Positions 1 through 8,417 of a stretch of 34,338 nt of DNA are shown here, piece by piece. The translations under genes and the position numbers were made by a program. The stretch is taken from assembly GCA_902810695.1 (NCBI GenBank), contig CADDYV010000037.1:1-34338 (forward strand), in the 5' to 3' direction. The notes under the pieces are model-generated. The model was not told the origin of the DNA. It worked only from the letters and a program-made list of their open reading frames with translations, and made no database searches. Source of the DNA: Actinomycetota bacterium. GTDB lineage: Bacteria > Actinomycetota > Rubrobacteria > Rubrobacterales > Rubrobacteraceae. How positions within the stretch are numbered: position 1 is the stretch's first letter; every line of letters begins with the position of its first letter.

Positions 1-135
1 GTGTTAATAGAGGTGGTATGCGAGATGCGTCCCTCCTGGAGGGGAGGTCACTACTCGATGAGAGATGTGGTTGAGGGTCTTGCTGCGCTTGTAATCGAGA
101 CGTTCGCCGAGCAATCCGCTCGTGCTTATGGATAG
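1..135 (+). CDS. Possible 3' end of a gene cut by the window start (unrecognised)
   Basis: The frame starting at base 1 stays open for 44 codons and ends with TAG at 133-135. The residues (for example a stretch reading RPSWRGGHYSMRDVVEGLA) look protein-like, with an alternating helical pattern near the end, but I do not recognise a family. No start is visible because the window begins inside it. A reverse-strand frame over the same bases is also open, so the coding strand is uncertain. Confidence 0.2.
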   Translation: MLIEVVCEMRPSWRGGHYSMRDVVEGLAALVIETFAEQSARAYG

Positions 136-218
136 CACCCAACCTGCGTCCGCCAGGGTCCCAAAAGGGCCATACCGAGGCTTCGAACATTGACTCAAAG
201 TGCGCGATTGAGGCTAAC

Positions 219-241
219 GTGTGGAAGACCGCCTCCCACAC
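219..241 (-). terminator. Hairpin downstream of the SDR gene, weak terminator candidate
   Basis: On the minus strand an 8-bp stem (arms at 234-241 and 219-226, one G-U pair) encloses a 7-base loop, about 33 bases after the SDR stop codon. There is no run of T after it, so an intrinsic terminator is only possible. The rest of 139-274 shows no convincing gene. Confidence 0.25.
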
Positions 242-274
242 CAGGGTACCCAGATTCTCGGTTTAGTTTCTCCT

Positions 275-1024
275 TCACCAGGCGGTCCAGCCGCCGTCCA
301 CCAGGAGCGTGTGCCCGGTGACCAGCGCAGCAGCGGAACTCGCGAGGTAGACCGTGGCTGCCGCGACGTCCTCCACCTCGCCAACATTTCCCAAAGGGAT
401 GCGAGAGAGGACTCGCTGACGCCATGTGGGATCTTCGAGGGTGCTTCTCGTCAGCTCGGTGGCAACGAAGGTGGGGGCGACAGCGTTCACGGTTATCTGA
501 TGCTGCGCTAGCTCGATGGCGAGCACCCTGGTCAAAGCCACCATCCCGCCTTTGCTGGCGCCGTAGGCCGAGCGCTCCTCGATCCCCACTACGCCCGCCT
601 GCGAGGCGATGTTGATGATGCGTCCGCTTTCTCCGCAGTCAACCATGTGCCGTGCCGCAGCCTGAGCGGCGAAGAAGGCACCTTTCAGGTTGGTATCCAT
701 CACGCTGTCCCAGCTTTGCTCGTCAACATCGAAGACCCCCTGGGGAATGTTCACGCCGGCGTTGTTAACCAGGATGTCCAGCCGACCAAACTCGGAAGCG
801 GTGCGATCTACACCCGCCCGTACAGACGGAATATCGGTTACGTCCATGACTACCGGAAGGGATTGCAACCGCTTGGCTACCCGATTGGCGGACTCTGGAT
901 CACGGCTCGTACCGACAACAATAGCGCCGGCCTCCTTGAGCGCCTCCGCGATCCCGGCGCCCAAACCACGGCTCGCGCCGGTGACCAGGGCTACCTTGCC
1001 GTCGAGCCGGAACGAGATGCTCAT
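275..1024 (-). CDS. Short-chain dehydrogenase/reductase (SDR family)
   Basis: A 249-residue classical SDR, a cytoplasmic NAD(P)-dependent alcohol or ketone oxidoreductase. The Rossmann glycine motif TGASRGLG is at 15-22, NNAG at 87-90, and the catalytic Ser141, Tyr154 and Lys158 (YGASK) are in place, so the enzyme should be active. The C-terminal substrate loop ends in the usual TGHTLLVDGG stretch. It resembles FabG, gluconate 5-dehydrogenase and similar paralogues, which cannot be told apart by motif. The ATG follows a GAGGCGAG ribosome site. It starts 6 bases after the stop of the thiamine-diphosphate enzyme and is the last gene of the cyclase-TPP-SDR operon, so it probably interconverts a hydroxy and keto intermediate of that pathway rather than serving fatty acid synthesis. 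Confidence 0.9.
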   Translation of the reverse strand: MSISFRLDGKVALVTGASRGLGAGIAEALKEAGAIVVGTSRDPESANRVAKRLQSLPVVMDVTDIPSVRAGVDRTASEFGRLDILVNNAGVNIPQGVFDVDEQSWDSVMDTNLKGAFFAAQAAARHMVDCGESGRIINIASQAGVVGIEERSAYGASKGGMVALTRVLAIELAQHQITVNAVAPTFVATELTRSTLEDPTWRQRVLSRIPLGNVGEVEDVAAATVYLASSAAALVTGHTLLVDGGWTAW

Positions 1025-1030
1025 CTCGCC

Positions 1031-2719
1031 TCAAACGACCCTCTCCACTACCGATTCGTAGTAGGTAACGGGTGCGGCAGTCTCCTTATCCACCATTACC
1101 TCGACCACAGCCGGTTCTCCCGATCCGATGGCCTCGCGCAAAGCGCCCGGGAATTCGCTTGCCTCTGTCACCCTCCTGCCGAACCATCCGAAGGCCCTCG
1201 CGACATCCGCATAATTGACATCGTAGAAGTCGTTGACGGCACTGACTTCCGTATCGAAGAGATACTTCTGAATGTGGTACTCGAAGGCCAGGGAGTTGTT
1301 ATTCAAAATGACAACGACTACCGGCAGATCAAGGCGCCTGGCTGTCTCCATGTCGCCGATGTGGTACCCGATCCCCCCGTCCCCGATAATCGCCACCACA
1401 AGGTCTTTGGGGCGCGCTATCTGTGCTCCCAGGGCGGCTGGTAGCGCCCAGCCCAGCGACCCCCCGGTGCGGATGAAGTTGTTGCCCGGCGATTTGACTT
1501 CGTACAGCGCTCCGGCCCAGGCCCCCATGTACCCGGTGTCGGCAACAACGACGTCCTGCGGCCGCAGGGCCTCTTGCAGCGCCTTGAACACCGCGTAAGG
1601 CGCGATAGCTCCCGGCTGGCTCTTTTTCGCCGCTTGCGTGTATGCCCCCCGCCATGCTGCGGTCCTGGCTCTGGCATGTTCCAGCCATTCGCCGTGTCCG
1701 GGACCCACTTCCCTATCCCCACCGGTCGCGTATTCCAGCATGGACGCCAGGGCTGCCCTGGCATCCGCCTCGATGGAAACCTCCTCCCGGTAGGCGGTTC
1801 CCAGCACGGTGGGATCTATGTCGATGTGGATTATCTTGGTCTCGGGTGAAGGAATCCGGAACGTGTCAGTGGCCAGCGCACCTAAAGTGCAACCTACGGA
1901 CAGCACCGTATCGGCCCCGGAGACTATGTCGTTGGCGGACTTCCTGGAATATCTGCCCACTACCCCCACGGCGTTGGGGTGGGTCTCCGCGATAGAGCCC
2001 TTCCCACCCATGCTTGTGGCTACCGGCAAACCCAGTACCTCAGACAGCCTGGTGAGTTCCTCCCACGCTCCCGAGCTCACCACCCCCGCACCGGCCACCA
2101 TCGCCGGTCTGTCCGCCTCCGCCAACAGCTTGCAAGCTTTCTCGATGTCCTCGGGATCAGGTAGTGGTCTCGTTGCCGGAAATCCCATAAACCGCGGCTC
2201 GGCGTAGATCGGTGAGTCTCCCGCTTCAGCGGCGAACATGTTGGCGGGAACGTCAATATGGGCGGGTCCAGGATTACCCGACACCGCCGCCCGGATGGCG
2301 CTGCGCAGGATCTCTGCGGACCGCTCGGGGCGGAGAATCTCCGCATTCATCTTGGTGATGGACTCAAAGAGGAGCTTCTGGTCGATCTCCTGGTACTCGG
2401 ACTTGTAGCGGGTATCAGAGCGGATCGAACTGGTGATAGCTATAACGGGAGAGCCCGCCCAGTAGGGGTCCACGATGCCACCTACCAGGACCGCCGCACC
2501 TGGTCCGAACTGGCCGTAGGCGAACGCGGGCTTGCCCGTCAATCTGGCGTAAGCATCGGCCATGTAGACCGCGGACCTTTCGCTTCTGGCGAGCACCATC
2601 TGGATACCGGCGTCGCGCAGTGCTATCCACAGATCCTGGTCCCCACCTGTGAGCAAGAAGAAATGCCTCGTATCATAAGCCTTCAGCGTCTGGGCTATAG
2701 CTTGCGCAACCGAACCCAT
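1031..2719 (-). CDS. Thiamine-diphosphate-dependent enzyme, acetolactate synthase/decarboxylase-like
   Basis: A 562-residue protein with the three-domain layout of the acetolactate synthase and benzoylformate decarboxylase superfamily: N-terminal pyrimidine-binding domain (about 1-170) with the activating glutamate at Glu47 in ARSERSA, a central domain (about 190-325), and a C-terminal diphosphate-binding domain with the Mg-TPP motif GDG at 446-448 through NNN at 473-475. Members make or break C-C bonds next to a carbonyl, often decarboxylating 2-keto acids or hydrolysing cyclic diketones. Here it sits between a cyclase-family hydrolase (89-base gap) and an SDR (6-base gap), so a catabolic role in the shared pathway is more likely than branched-chain amino acid synthesis; no small regulatory IlvN-like gene is nearby. 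The exact substrate cannot be read from sequence. Confidence 0.88.
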   Translation of the reverse strand: MGSVAQAIAQTLKAYDTRHFFLLTGGDQDLWIALRDAGIQMVLARSERSAVYMADAYARLTGKPAFAYGQFGPGAAVLVGGIVDPYWAGSPVIAITSSIRSDTRYKSEYQEIDQKLLFESITKMNAEILRPERSAEILRSAIRAAVSGNPGPAHIDVPANMFAAEAGDSPIYAEPRFMGFPATRPLPDPEDIEKACKLLAEADRPAMVAGAGVVSSGAWEELTRLSEVLGLPVATSMGGKGSIAETHPNAVGVVGRYSRKSANDIVSGADTVLSVGCTLGALATDTFRIPSPETKIIHIDIDPTVLGTAYREEVSIEADARAALASMLEYATGGDREVGPGHGEWLEHARARTAAWRGAYTQAAKKSQPGAIAPYAVFKALQEALRPQDVVVADTGYMGAWAGALYEVKSPGNNFIRTGGSLGWALPAALGAQIARPKDLVVAIIGDGGIGYHIGDMETARRLDLPVVVVILNNNSLAFEYHIQKYLFDTEVSAVNDFYDVNYADVARAFGWFGRRVTEASEFPGALREAIGSGEPAVVEVMVDKETAAPVTYYESVVERVV

Positions 2720-2808
2720 CTCTCACACTCCGTTCCATAATCGCCGCCAAACACTTGCCGAGAACGTTCCTTGGCACCGGCCGGAACGACCCGACCAACT
2801 GCCTCTCT

Positions 2809-3495
2809 CTACTCGTCCAACAATGCGACTGCTCGAACCGGCGAGCCGGTGCCGCCGCGGATGCGCAGCGGAAATCCCACAAACGTAAACCGCTTACCGA
2901 CTAGTCGATCGAGATTCGCCAGGTTCTCGTAGTGCGCGATTCCCTGCTCCCGGCACATCATGTGGCACGGATAGGTGCGACTGATTGGATTGTCCGGACT
3001 CGGCGTATCCACACCGAAGATCTTGATTTGTTTCTCCGCGATCCAGTAGCTTCCCGACTCGTCAAGCCCCGGATACTGGCTGAGATAATCCGGGGACCCA
3101 TGCAACCGGTTGTAGGTGCCCGTGTAGAGTAGCAGCACGTCGTCCTCCCGTACCTCCACACCGGCTGCCGCCTCCTCGAGATCCCGGTCGGATATGTAGC
3201 TCTGGGGTTTCTTGTGGGAGAGGTCCAGACACGTGCCATCCCCATAGAATAGCCCCAGGTCCATCCGATCTATGGTCGGAGCGTCCTCCCGAGGATCGAG
3301 GTGGCTTATGGCATCCACATGCGTTGGGCCGTGGTCGCTCATCAGCAGACCCTTGGATCTGTAGGAGAACCCGCCCTCGAAGTTCTTCACCGTCTCCTCG
3401 TGCAAGTGGTGGTCCCAGATCACCGTCTTCAGGTGCCCGGGATACACGTACATCCCCTGGTAGATCTCCTGAGTAAGATCGATCAGCTGCGCCAT
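2809..3495 (-). CDS. Cyclase family protein (kynurenine formamidase-like metal hydrolase)
   Basis: A 228-residue protein of the cyclase/KynB-like fold. The metal-binding signature is clear: HGPTHVDAISH at 55-65, giving His55, His59, Asp61 and His65. Family members hydrolyse amides, formamides, lactones or cyclic diketones, as in kynurenine formamidase and isatin hydrolase. I chose the ATG at 3495 because its product begins directly with the conserved strand (MAQLIDLTQEIY); an in-frame GTG at 3519 adds eight residues but has no ribosome site. It is first in the minus-strand operon and lies about 105 bases from a divergent promoter/operator region at 3601-3633. In this setting it may open a ring or remove an amide after oxidation. 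Confidence 0.85.
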   Translation of the reverse strand: MAQLIDLTQEIYQGMYVYPGHLKTVIWDHHLHEETVKNFEGGFSYRSKGLLMSDHGPTHVDAISHLDPREDAPTIDRMDLGLFYGDGTCLDLSHKKPQSYISDRDLEEAAAGVEVREDDVLLLYTGTYNRLHGSPDYLSQYPGLDESGSYWIAEKQIKIFGVDTPSPDNPISRTYPCHMMCREQGIAHYENLANLDRLVGKRFTFVGFPLRIRGGTGSPVRAVALLDE

Positions 3496-3600
3496 AACTC
3501 CCTGCTTCCCCAACCGCACTCACGACCGGCCTCGTCGGGCATCTCCCGCCCCCAGCGGCCAGTCTACTTTCCCCACAGCAAACGCCACACCTGCAACATC

Positions 3601-3633
3601 AGTGTAGACAAAACGAAACGCCTTGTCTAGTAT
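3601..3633. promoter_or_regulatory. Divergent overlapping promoters with TetR-type operator
   Basis: A 25-bp inverted repeat is centred at 3617: arms TAGACAA (3605-3611) and TTGTCTA (3623-3629), inner CG pairs, and a central AAA. On the minus strand a promoter can be read: -35 TAGACA at 3629-3624, 17-bp spacer, -10 TACACT at 3606-3601, facing the cyclase operon. On the plus strand -35 TAGACA (3605-3610), 17-bp spacer and -10 TAGTAT (3628-3633) face the flavin oxidoreductase gene. The operator therefore sits between -35 and -10 on both strands. Nearly the same site occurs at 10041-10073 beside the TetR gene. Confidence 0.75.
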
Positions 3634-3720
3634 TTATGGAGGTGGTAAGGTTGATCCCCGGAAAAGGCGAGCGGGGTAGAATTGCGGGCCGTGATGCGGC
3701 TCCGGGCAGGGGAGGGTATC

Positions 3721-4224
3721 GTGACGGAGGTTGTCAGCATAATCCTACCGGGCAACGAGGGGGCCTTCACGGTCGGGGAACGGAGCAGGATATCTACCAT
3801 CTCCGAGCTGGACCCCTTTCACCGGCGGCTGGTCGAGGGTCCCTTCACCGCTACTGTGGCGACCTACGATGCCGCGGGCAGGGCCCGGCTCACCCCGATG
3901 TGGTGGAACACCGATGGCACGTACATACACCTGAACACCAGGCGGGGACGTCTGAAGTGGAAGAACCTCACCGAACGCCCGGAGGTCTCGATACAGGCCA
4001 TTGACCCCGAGGACCCGTACCATTGGATCACGGTCTACGGCACCGTCGCGGACGTCATCGACGAGGAAGACTCCGAGCGAGGACACCTGGCGACCGGGAG
4101 CATCGACGACCTTGCCGAGCTCTACCTCGGCCAGCATCCCTACCCCTTCCGGGAGGAAGGAGAGGTCCGGGTGCTGTTCCTCGTCCGCCCGGACAAGATC
4201 GTCACCTTCGGCGTCCCCTACTAA
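3721..4224 (+). CDS. Pyridoxamine 5'-phosphate oxidase-like split-barrel flavin/F420 protein
   Basis: A 167-residue protein of the PPOX-like split beta-barrel superfamily, which binds FMN or F420 and often reduces or oxidises small molecules. Typical features are the barrel strands around 42-72 (a TATVATYD stretch, then TPMWW), and a basic RRGRLKWKNL segment at 74-83 that usually contacts the cofactor phosphate. The GTG at 3721 is preferred because GGGGAGGG lies four bases upstream; earlier in-frame TTG (3682) and ATG (3694) codons lack such a site. It is transcribed away from the cyclase operon from the shared TetR-type operator, and its stop is three bases from the converging FAD monooxygenase stop. 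FMN versus F420 use cannot be decided here. Confidence 0.8.
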   Translation: MTEVVSIILPGNEGAFTVGERSRISTISELDPFHRRLVEGPFTATVATYDAAGRARLTPMWWNTDGTYIHLNTRRGRLKWKNLTERPEVSIQAIDPEDPYHWITVYGTVADVIDEEDSERGHLATGSIDDLAELYLGQHPYPFREEGEVRVLFLVRPDKIVTFGVPY

Positions 4225-4227
4225 AGC

Positions 4228-5424
4228 TCAGGACATCGAGCTGTCTCCCACCTCGTATAGCCCGTAGGGCAGGGGGTCGCCCACCTTCCAGCAACCCTCG
4301 AACTGCGAGCGGCGTCCGGCCTCGCGGGTGCGCGCCAGGGTCTTCCTGCCGAGCTGGAGCTGGCCTGGTTCCCACCACCTGAGCGCGGCTTCGACGTCGC
4401 CGCCCGCCTCGCGAACCGCCTCGCCGAGCTTCCAGGCGTCTTCTGCGGCCTTGGCGGTGCCCACAGCAGCGTGCGGGCGCAGGGCGAAGGCGGCATCCCC
4501 GATCAAGCAGACCCTCCCGAACGCCATGCGCGGCACCTCGATGTCGAAGATGACCTGCACGAAAGGTTCTTTGGTACCGAGCACCACTTCTGCGAATGGT
4601 GGCGGTAGCACGGACTCAGCGGTCTTGCGCAACTCGTCGACGTGGGCCTCCCGCACCTCACCAGGCCCCAGCGATACCTCGTGCCGCACTCCCTCCCTGT
4701 CGGACAGAAGACTGTCGAGCTCGGAACCCTCCGCGACGTTGCGGTACCAGACCCAGTTGATCAGACGTCCTTCCGGCTCCAGCTCTCCGCCCGCACCCGG
4801 TATCGGGTAGGCCAGGATGTGGCTGTATGGCATCACGTGGTAGGTGATCGCCTCGCGCAACGCTTCAAACGTCTTATGGGTAAGCTCGGATTCCCTGAGC
4901 GTCCCCCGCCACCCCACGTACCCCGCGTACACGGGACTTACCTCGGGGAGAAGGAGCCGGCGTCCGGTGGAGCGGATCCCATCCGCGCACACCAGCAGGT
5001 GGCACCGCTCGCCAGGCCCGTCCGCGAGGTGGACGGTCACCCCTTCGGAATCTTGCTCGAAGCCGATCATCTCTTTGCCCAGGTGGTAGCACTTCTTCTC
5101 GAGACATCCCAACAGTCCGCGGTATAGCGCGTTGTAGGAGGTAACCCGGTAGCTGCAGGGCTGCTGGTCGGCGGTTTGCCCGTCCCGGTCCATGTAGCGC
5201 AGCCAGCGTGCGAGAATGCTTATCCCGGCGACGCTCAGGACATCGTTCTCGACGAAATAGCGCACCGTCGCCGGATGCAGAACGATTCCGGCCCCCTGGC
5301 CCTCCAGCGGCGTCTTGGACCGCTCGTACACCTCGACCTCGCACCCGGCATCGCGCAGCCACAGAGCCGCGTTCAACCCGCCCAGAGACCCTCCCGCTAC
5401 GATGGCGCGTGGCCCCGCGCTCAC
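4228..5424 (-). CDS. FAD-dependent aromatic hydroxylase, 2,6-dihydroxypyridine 3-monooxygenase-like
   Basis: A 398-residue class A flavoprotein monooxygenase. The N-terminal FAD-binding GGSLGG motif is at 11-16 with the ribose-binding acid at Glu34, a CADGIRS (DG) motif follows mid-protein, and the GDAAFALRP motif starts at 309. As I remember the family, segments such as YAGYVGWRGTL, LAYPIPG, WYRNVAEG and RPHAAVGTAKA closely follow 2,6-dihydroxypyridine 3-monooxygenase of nicotine-degrading Arthrobacter, so a hydroxylated pyridine or similar heteroaromatic substrate is plausible. It would use NAD(P)H and O2 in the cytoplasm. It starts with GTG, lies 34 bases after the VOC gene, and is last in the molybdenum-hydroxylase operon, so it probably acts on the product of that hydroxylase. 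Confidence 0.87.
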   Translation of the reverse strand: MSAGPRAIVAGGSLGGLNAALWLRDAGCEVEVYERSKTPLEGQGAGIVLHPATVRYFVENDVLSVAGISILARWLRYMDRDGQTADQQPCSYRVTSYNALYRGLLGCLEKKCYHLGKEMIGFEQDSEGVTVHLADGPGERCHLLVCADGIRSTGRRLLLPEVSPVYAGYVGWRGTLRESELTHKTFEALREAITYHVMPYSHILAYPIPGAGGELEPEGRLINWVWYRNVAEGSELDSLLSDREGVRHEVSLGPGEVREAHVDELRKTAESVLPPPFAEVVLGTKEPFVQVIFDIEVPRMAFGRVCLIGDAAFALRPHAAVGTAKAAEDAWKLGEAVREAGGDVEAALRWWEPGQLQLGRKTLARTREAGRRSQFEGCWKVGDPLPYGLYEVGDSSMS

Positions 5425-5458
5425 CTTGCCAGCCTCGAACTACGGCCCGGGATGTCCG

Positions 5459-5944
5459 CTAACGTCCGGTGGTCTGCTCTTCGCGCCGCTTCAGATAGAG
5501 GGTTGCCCGAAGGGCGTCTCCGGTCTGCGGTTCGGGTTGCGGCTGGATGTCCGGGACAACCGAACGGTCTATCGTGCTGATGTCGGGCCAGTCGATCTCC
5601 ACCATGTTGCCCGCCGGGTCCCGGATGTACATCTGCACCGCGCCGTCCGGCAGCTCGTATACCTTCGAGAAGAACCCCTCCTTCTCCCGGATGCCGAGCT
5701 CCTGCGCCTTCTGGTAGGCCGCCTCGAAATCGTCGACGTTTATCCCGAAGTGGTGACCCTTGGGGGCCGGGTCTTCACTCTGGAAGAGGTGGAGCTGAAG
5801 GTCGCCCAGCCGCAACCACCGGACCGGGAAGGGAAAGTTCGGGGAGGGGATCTCCTCCATCCCGAAGACCTCGATGTAGAAGCGCGTCGACTCCTCGAGG
5901 TCGTGGGCGTGTACGCTGACGTGGTTGAGCCCCGTGGCTTTCAC
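5459..5944 (-). CDS. VOC superfamily protein (glyoxalase/dioxygenase fold)
   Basis: A 161-residue vicinal-oxygen-chelate protein with the paired beta-alpha-beta-beta-beta modules: LNHVSVHAHDLEEST at the N terminus and a second module ending in DPAGNMVEID near 109-118. Possible metal ligands are His8, His65 and Glu116, as in glyoxalase I, fosfomycin-resistance proteins and type I extradiol dioxygenases. A tail of about 40 residues after the second module is polar and probably disordered. The GTG start has AGAGGAGA upstream. It lies between the Mo-subunit gene (25-base gap) and the FAD monooxygenase (34-base gap). Ring cleavage or isomerisation of a hydroxylated intermediate is possible; the family is too broad for a firm function. 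Confidence 0.82.
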   Translation of the reverse strand: MKATGLNHVSVHAHDLEESTRFYIEVFGMEEIPSPNFPFPVRWLRLGDLQLHLFQSEDPAPKGHHFGINVDDFEAAYQKAQELGIREKEGFFSKVYELPDGAVQMYIRDPAGNMVEIDWPDISTIDRSVVPDIQPQPEPQTGDALRATLYLKRREEQTTGR

Positions 5945-5969
5945 GCAATCTCCTCTCGATAGCTCGCGT

Positions 5970-8405
5970 TCAACTGCTGCTTTGGGCTTGTGCCGCCTCT
6001 ATCCACCCGAGGATCCGCTCGGGCGTGGCAGGCAGCTCCCTGACCCGTACGCCCAGGGGCCTCAGGGCGTCGTCGATGGCCGAGGATATCGCCGCCGGGG
6101 CCATCATCCGCCCGCCTTCCCCGGCACCCTTGATCCCGTGCACCGTGTACGGTGAAGGCGTCTCGTGGTGCCCGACGACTACCTCGGGAACGTCGAGGGC
6201 GCTCGGGATCAGGTAGTCCTGGTAGCTGGAGGTGAGAAGCTGGCCGCTCTCGTCGTAGACGAACTCCTCCAGAAGCGCCGTACCGAGCCCCTGGGCGATC
6301 CCCCCGATTATGTGGCCGTTCAGCGATCGGGGGTTGACCACCGTGCCGGCGTCGTGCACCGCCGTGTATCTGAGGAAGCTGACTTTACCGGTTTCGATGT
6401 CGACCTCGACCACGGGTATGTGGCAGGCGTGGCCGACGAACGGGTAGAAGACCCCCAGGTTCTTGCGATCCTCGGAGGGCATCGTGGTGTAGGGGTGGTC
6501 GTAGACCTGATCCGCCTCCAGCCCGCTCTCTATCTCGTCGGGGAGGCTGTGCTTGAAGAGGTGGGCCGCCATGGCGATCTCCGAGAGCTCCTTGCGCCTA
6601 TCCGGGCTGCCCTTGACCGCAACGCCTCCCTCGCTCCACTCCAGGTCCCCCGGTGCGGCCTCGAGCAGATGCTCGGCGATCTTGAAGGCTTTGTCTTTGA
6701 TCTTCTTCGAAGCCCCCTGGACGGCGCCTGCGATCATCACCGTAAACCGGCTGCCTCCGGGGCCTGTTGCCGGAAGCCCCTGGTTCGTCCCGGAGTAGAC
6801 TACGTTCACCTGGGAGGGCTCCACGTCGAACTCCTCGGCCACGAGCTGCGCGACCATCGTCTCCGGGCTGTTGCCCCAGAAGGCGCACGAGTACAGCGTG
6901 GCCGTGATGTTGCCCATCGCGTCCACATCCAGCGTCACGCTCTCGGGCATGCTCGTCACCGGGGCCGCCGGCTCATCGAACCAGAACCAGAACTCGGTCG
7001 CGGAGAAGACGCTGCGCTCCTGAGCGGTGCAGATCCCGATCCCGACGTAGCGTCCCTCTTCCTCGCGCAGCCGCCTCTGCTCCTCGCGCCAGGATTCGTA
7101 GTCGGAGAGCTCCAGCGCCTTGTCCAGCACCCCCTCGTAGTTGCCCGAGTCGTAGAGGTTGCCGTTGGGGATGAAGTACGGGAACTGATCCGGCTGTATA
7201 AAGTTCTTGCGTCTCAGCTCTACCGGGTCCATCTCCAGTTCTCTGGCCATGAGGTCCACCATGCGCTCCAGTACCCAGTTTTGCACCTCCGAGCCGAAGC
7301 CCCTGTAGGCTCCCTGCTGGCACTTGTTGGTCAGCACCGCGTGCAGTTCGTACTGCAGGCTCCCGATACGGTAGGGCCCCACGGCCTGCGCCAGGGCGTT
7401 TCCGTGGTGTCCGACCCCGAACTGTATGTAGGCGCCGTAGTCGTCCACCACCTTGACCCGCAGGCTCTTGAGGATCCCACCCCTCGTGGCCGCAAGCTCG
7501 ACCTGGTATGTGCGATCGGAGCCGTGGTGGTCGCTGTTGCTGATGTTGTCCACCCGGTCCTCTATGAACTTCACCGGCCGACCCGTGTGCTTGGCGAGCA
7601 TCCCGGCGATGATGGCAACCTTCACCGCCCAGAACTTGGAGCCGAAGCTCCCTCCTGCCGGGTGGGGATGGATATCCAGCCTGTTGGACGGCACCTTCAG
7701 GGTGTTGGCCACCATGAACAGGTAGCTGGTGAAGGTCAGCGAGTTGACGTGTATGGTCATCATGCCGCTGCCGGGATCGAAGTTGCCGATGGCGCCTACC
7801 GTCTCCAGCGGCTGGCCGCTCGATCGGTGCCACCGCAAGTGGTCCGAGACCACCACGTCGGCTCCCTCGAAGTCCCTATCCACCTCGCCGAAGACCATAG
7901 TCTTCTCGTAGGCGATGTTGGAGCCTAAAGCGTCGTGCACCAGCGGCGAGTCGGGTTCCATGGCTGCCTCGGGGTCCACCACCGGCGGAAGCGGCTCGTA
8001 CTCGACCTCCACGAGATCACAGGCATCCTCGGCTACGGCCCGGCTCTCGGCCACCACCGCCGCAACCCCCTCGCCGACGTACCTGACCTTGTCCTTCGCG
8101 AGACACCGCCACTCATGCCGGGTGGGATCGGGGCCGAAATCCGGCATGGGGTTGCACAACTCCGCCGCCTCCTCTCCGGTGACGACCGCGGTCACCCCTG
8201 GCAGACGCCGCGCCGCCTCCACGTTCACGCTCTTTATGCGCGCGTGGGCGTGCGGGCTCCGCACGAGGGCGGCGTGCAGCATCCCCGGCAGCCGCATGTC
8301 GTCAATGTAACCGCCCCTGCCTAGCAGGAGCCTGGGATCCTCGATGCGCTGGATCGACTTCCCCACCCACTTGCGCTCGGCGCTCTCTTCGCGAGTCTCT
8401 ACCAT
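5970..8405 (-). CDS. Molybdenum hydroxylase large subunit (xanthine dehydrogenase family)
   Basis: An 811-residue molybdopterin-binding subunit of the xanthine oxidase family, which hydroxylates carbon next to ring nitrogen (or aldehydes) with water-derived oxygen. It has the a/b hammerhead domain (about 20-140), the GGSFGSK motif at 251-257, the active-site loop AYRGFG at 366-371 and the catalytic glutamate, Glu763, within GAGEGG (760-765). The loop is not the CSFR loop of true CO dehydrogenase, so a CoxL name would mislead. It has no 2Fe-2S or FAD domain of its own; those are separate upstream genes. The ATG is preceded by AAGGGGA. As part of a three-subunit enzyme beside a dihydroxypyridine-hydroxylase-like gene, it is likely to hydroxylate an N-heteroaromatic ring. 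Confidence 0.93.
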   Translation of the reverse strand: MVETREESAERKWVGKSIQRIEDPRLLLGRGGYIDDMRLPGMLHAALVRSPHAHARIKSVNVEAARRLPGVTAVVTGEEAAELCNPMPDFGPDPTRHEWRCLAKDKVRYVGEGVAAVVAESRAVAEDACDLVEVEYEPLPPVVDPEAAMEPDSPLVHDALGSNIAYEKTMVFGEVDRDFEGADVVVSDHLRWHRSSGQPLETVGAIGNFDPGSGMMTIHVNSLTFTSYLFMVANTLKVPSNRLDIHPHPAGGSFGSKFWAVKVAIIAGMLAKHTGRPVKFIEDRVDNISNSDHHGSDRTYQVELAATRGGILKSLRVKVVDDYGAYIQFGVGHHGNALAQAVGPYRIGSLQYELHAVLTNKCQQGAYRGFGSEVQNWVLERMVDLMARELEMDPVELRRKNFIQPDQFPYFIPNGNLYDSGNYEGVLDKALELSDYESWREEQRRLREEEGRYVGIGICTAQERSVFSATEFWFWFDEPAAPVTSMPESVTLDVDAMGNITATLYSCAFWGNSPETMVAQLVAEEFDVEPSQVNVVYSGTNQGLPATGPGGSRFTVMIAGAVQGASKKIKDKAFKIAEHLLEAAPGDLEWSEGGVAVKGSPDRRKELSEIAMAAHLFKHSLPDEIESGLEADQVYDHPYTTMPSEDRKNLGVFYPFVGHACHIPVVEVDIETGKVSFLRYTAVHDAGTVVNPRSLNGHIIGGIAQGLGTALLEEFVYDESGQLLTSSYQDYLIPSALDVPEVVVGHHETPSPYTVHGIKGAGEGGRMMAPAAISSAIDDALRPLGVRVRELPATPERILGWIEAAQAQSSS

Positions 8406-8417
8406 TGTGCTATCCCC

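Noticed and set aside
6165-7928. 587-codon open frame on the plus strand
   Set aside because: It lies opposite the molybdenum hydroxylase large subunit, which has all family motifs; long antisense frames are expected in G+C-rich coding DNA and this one shows no domain.
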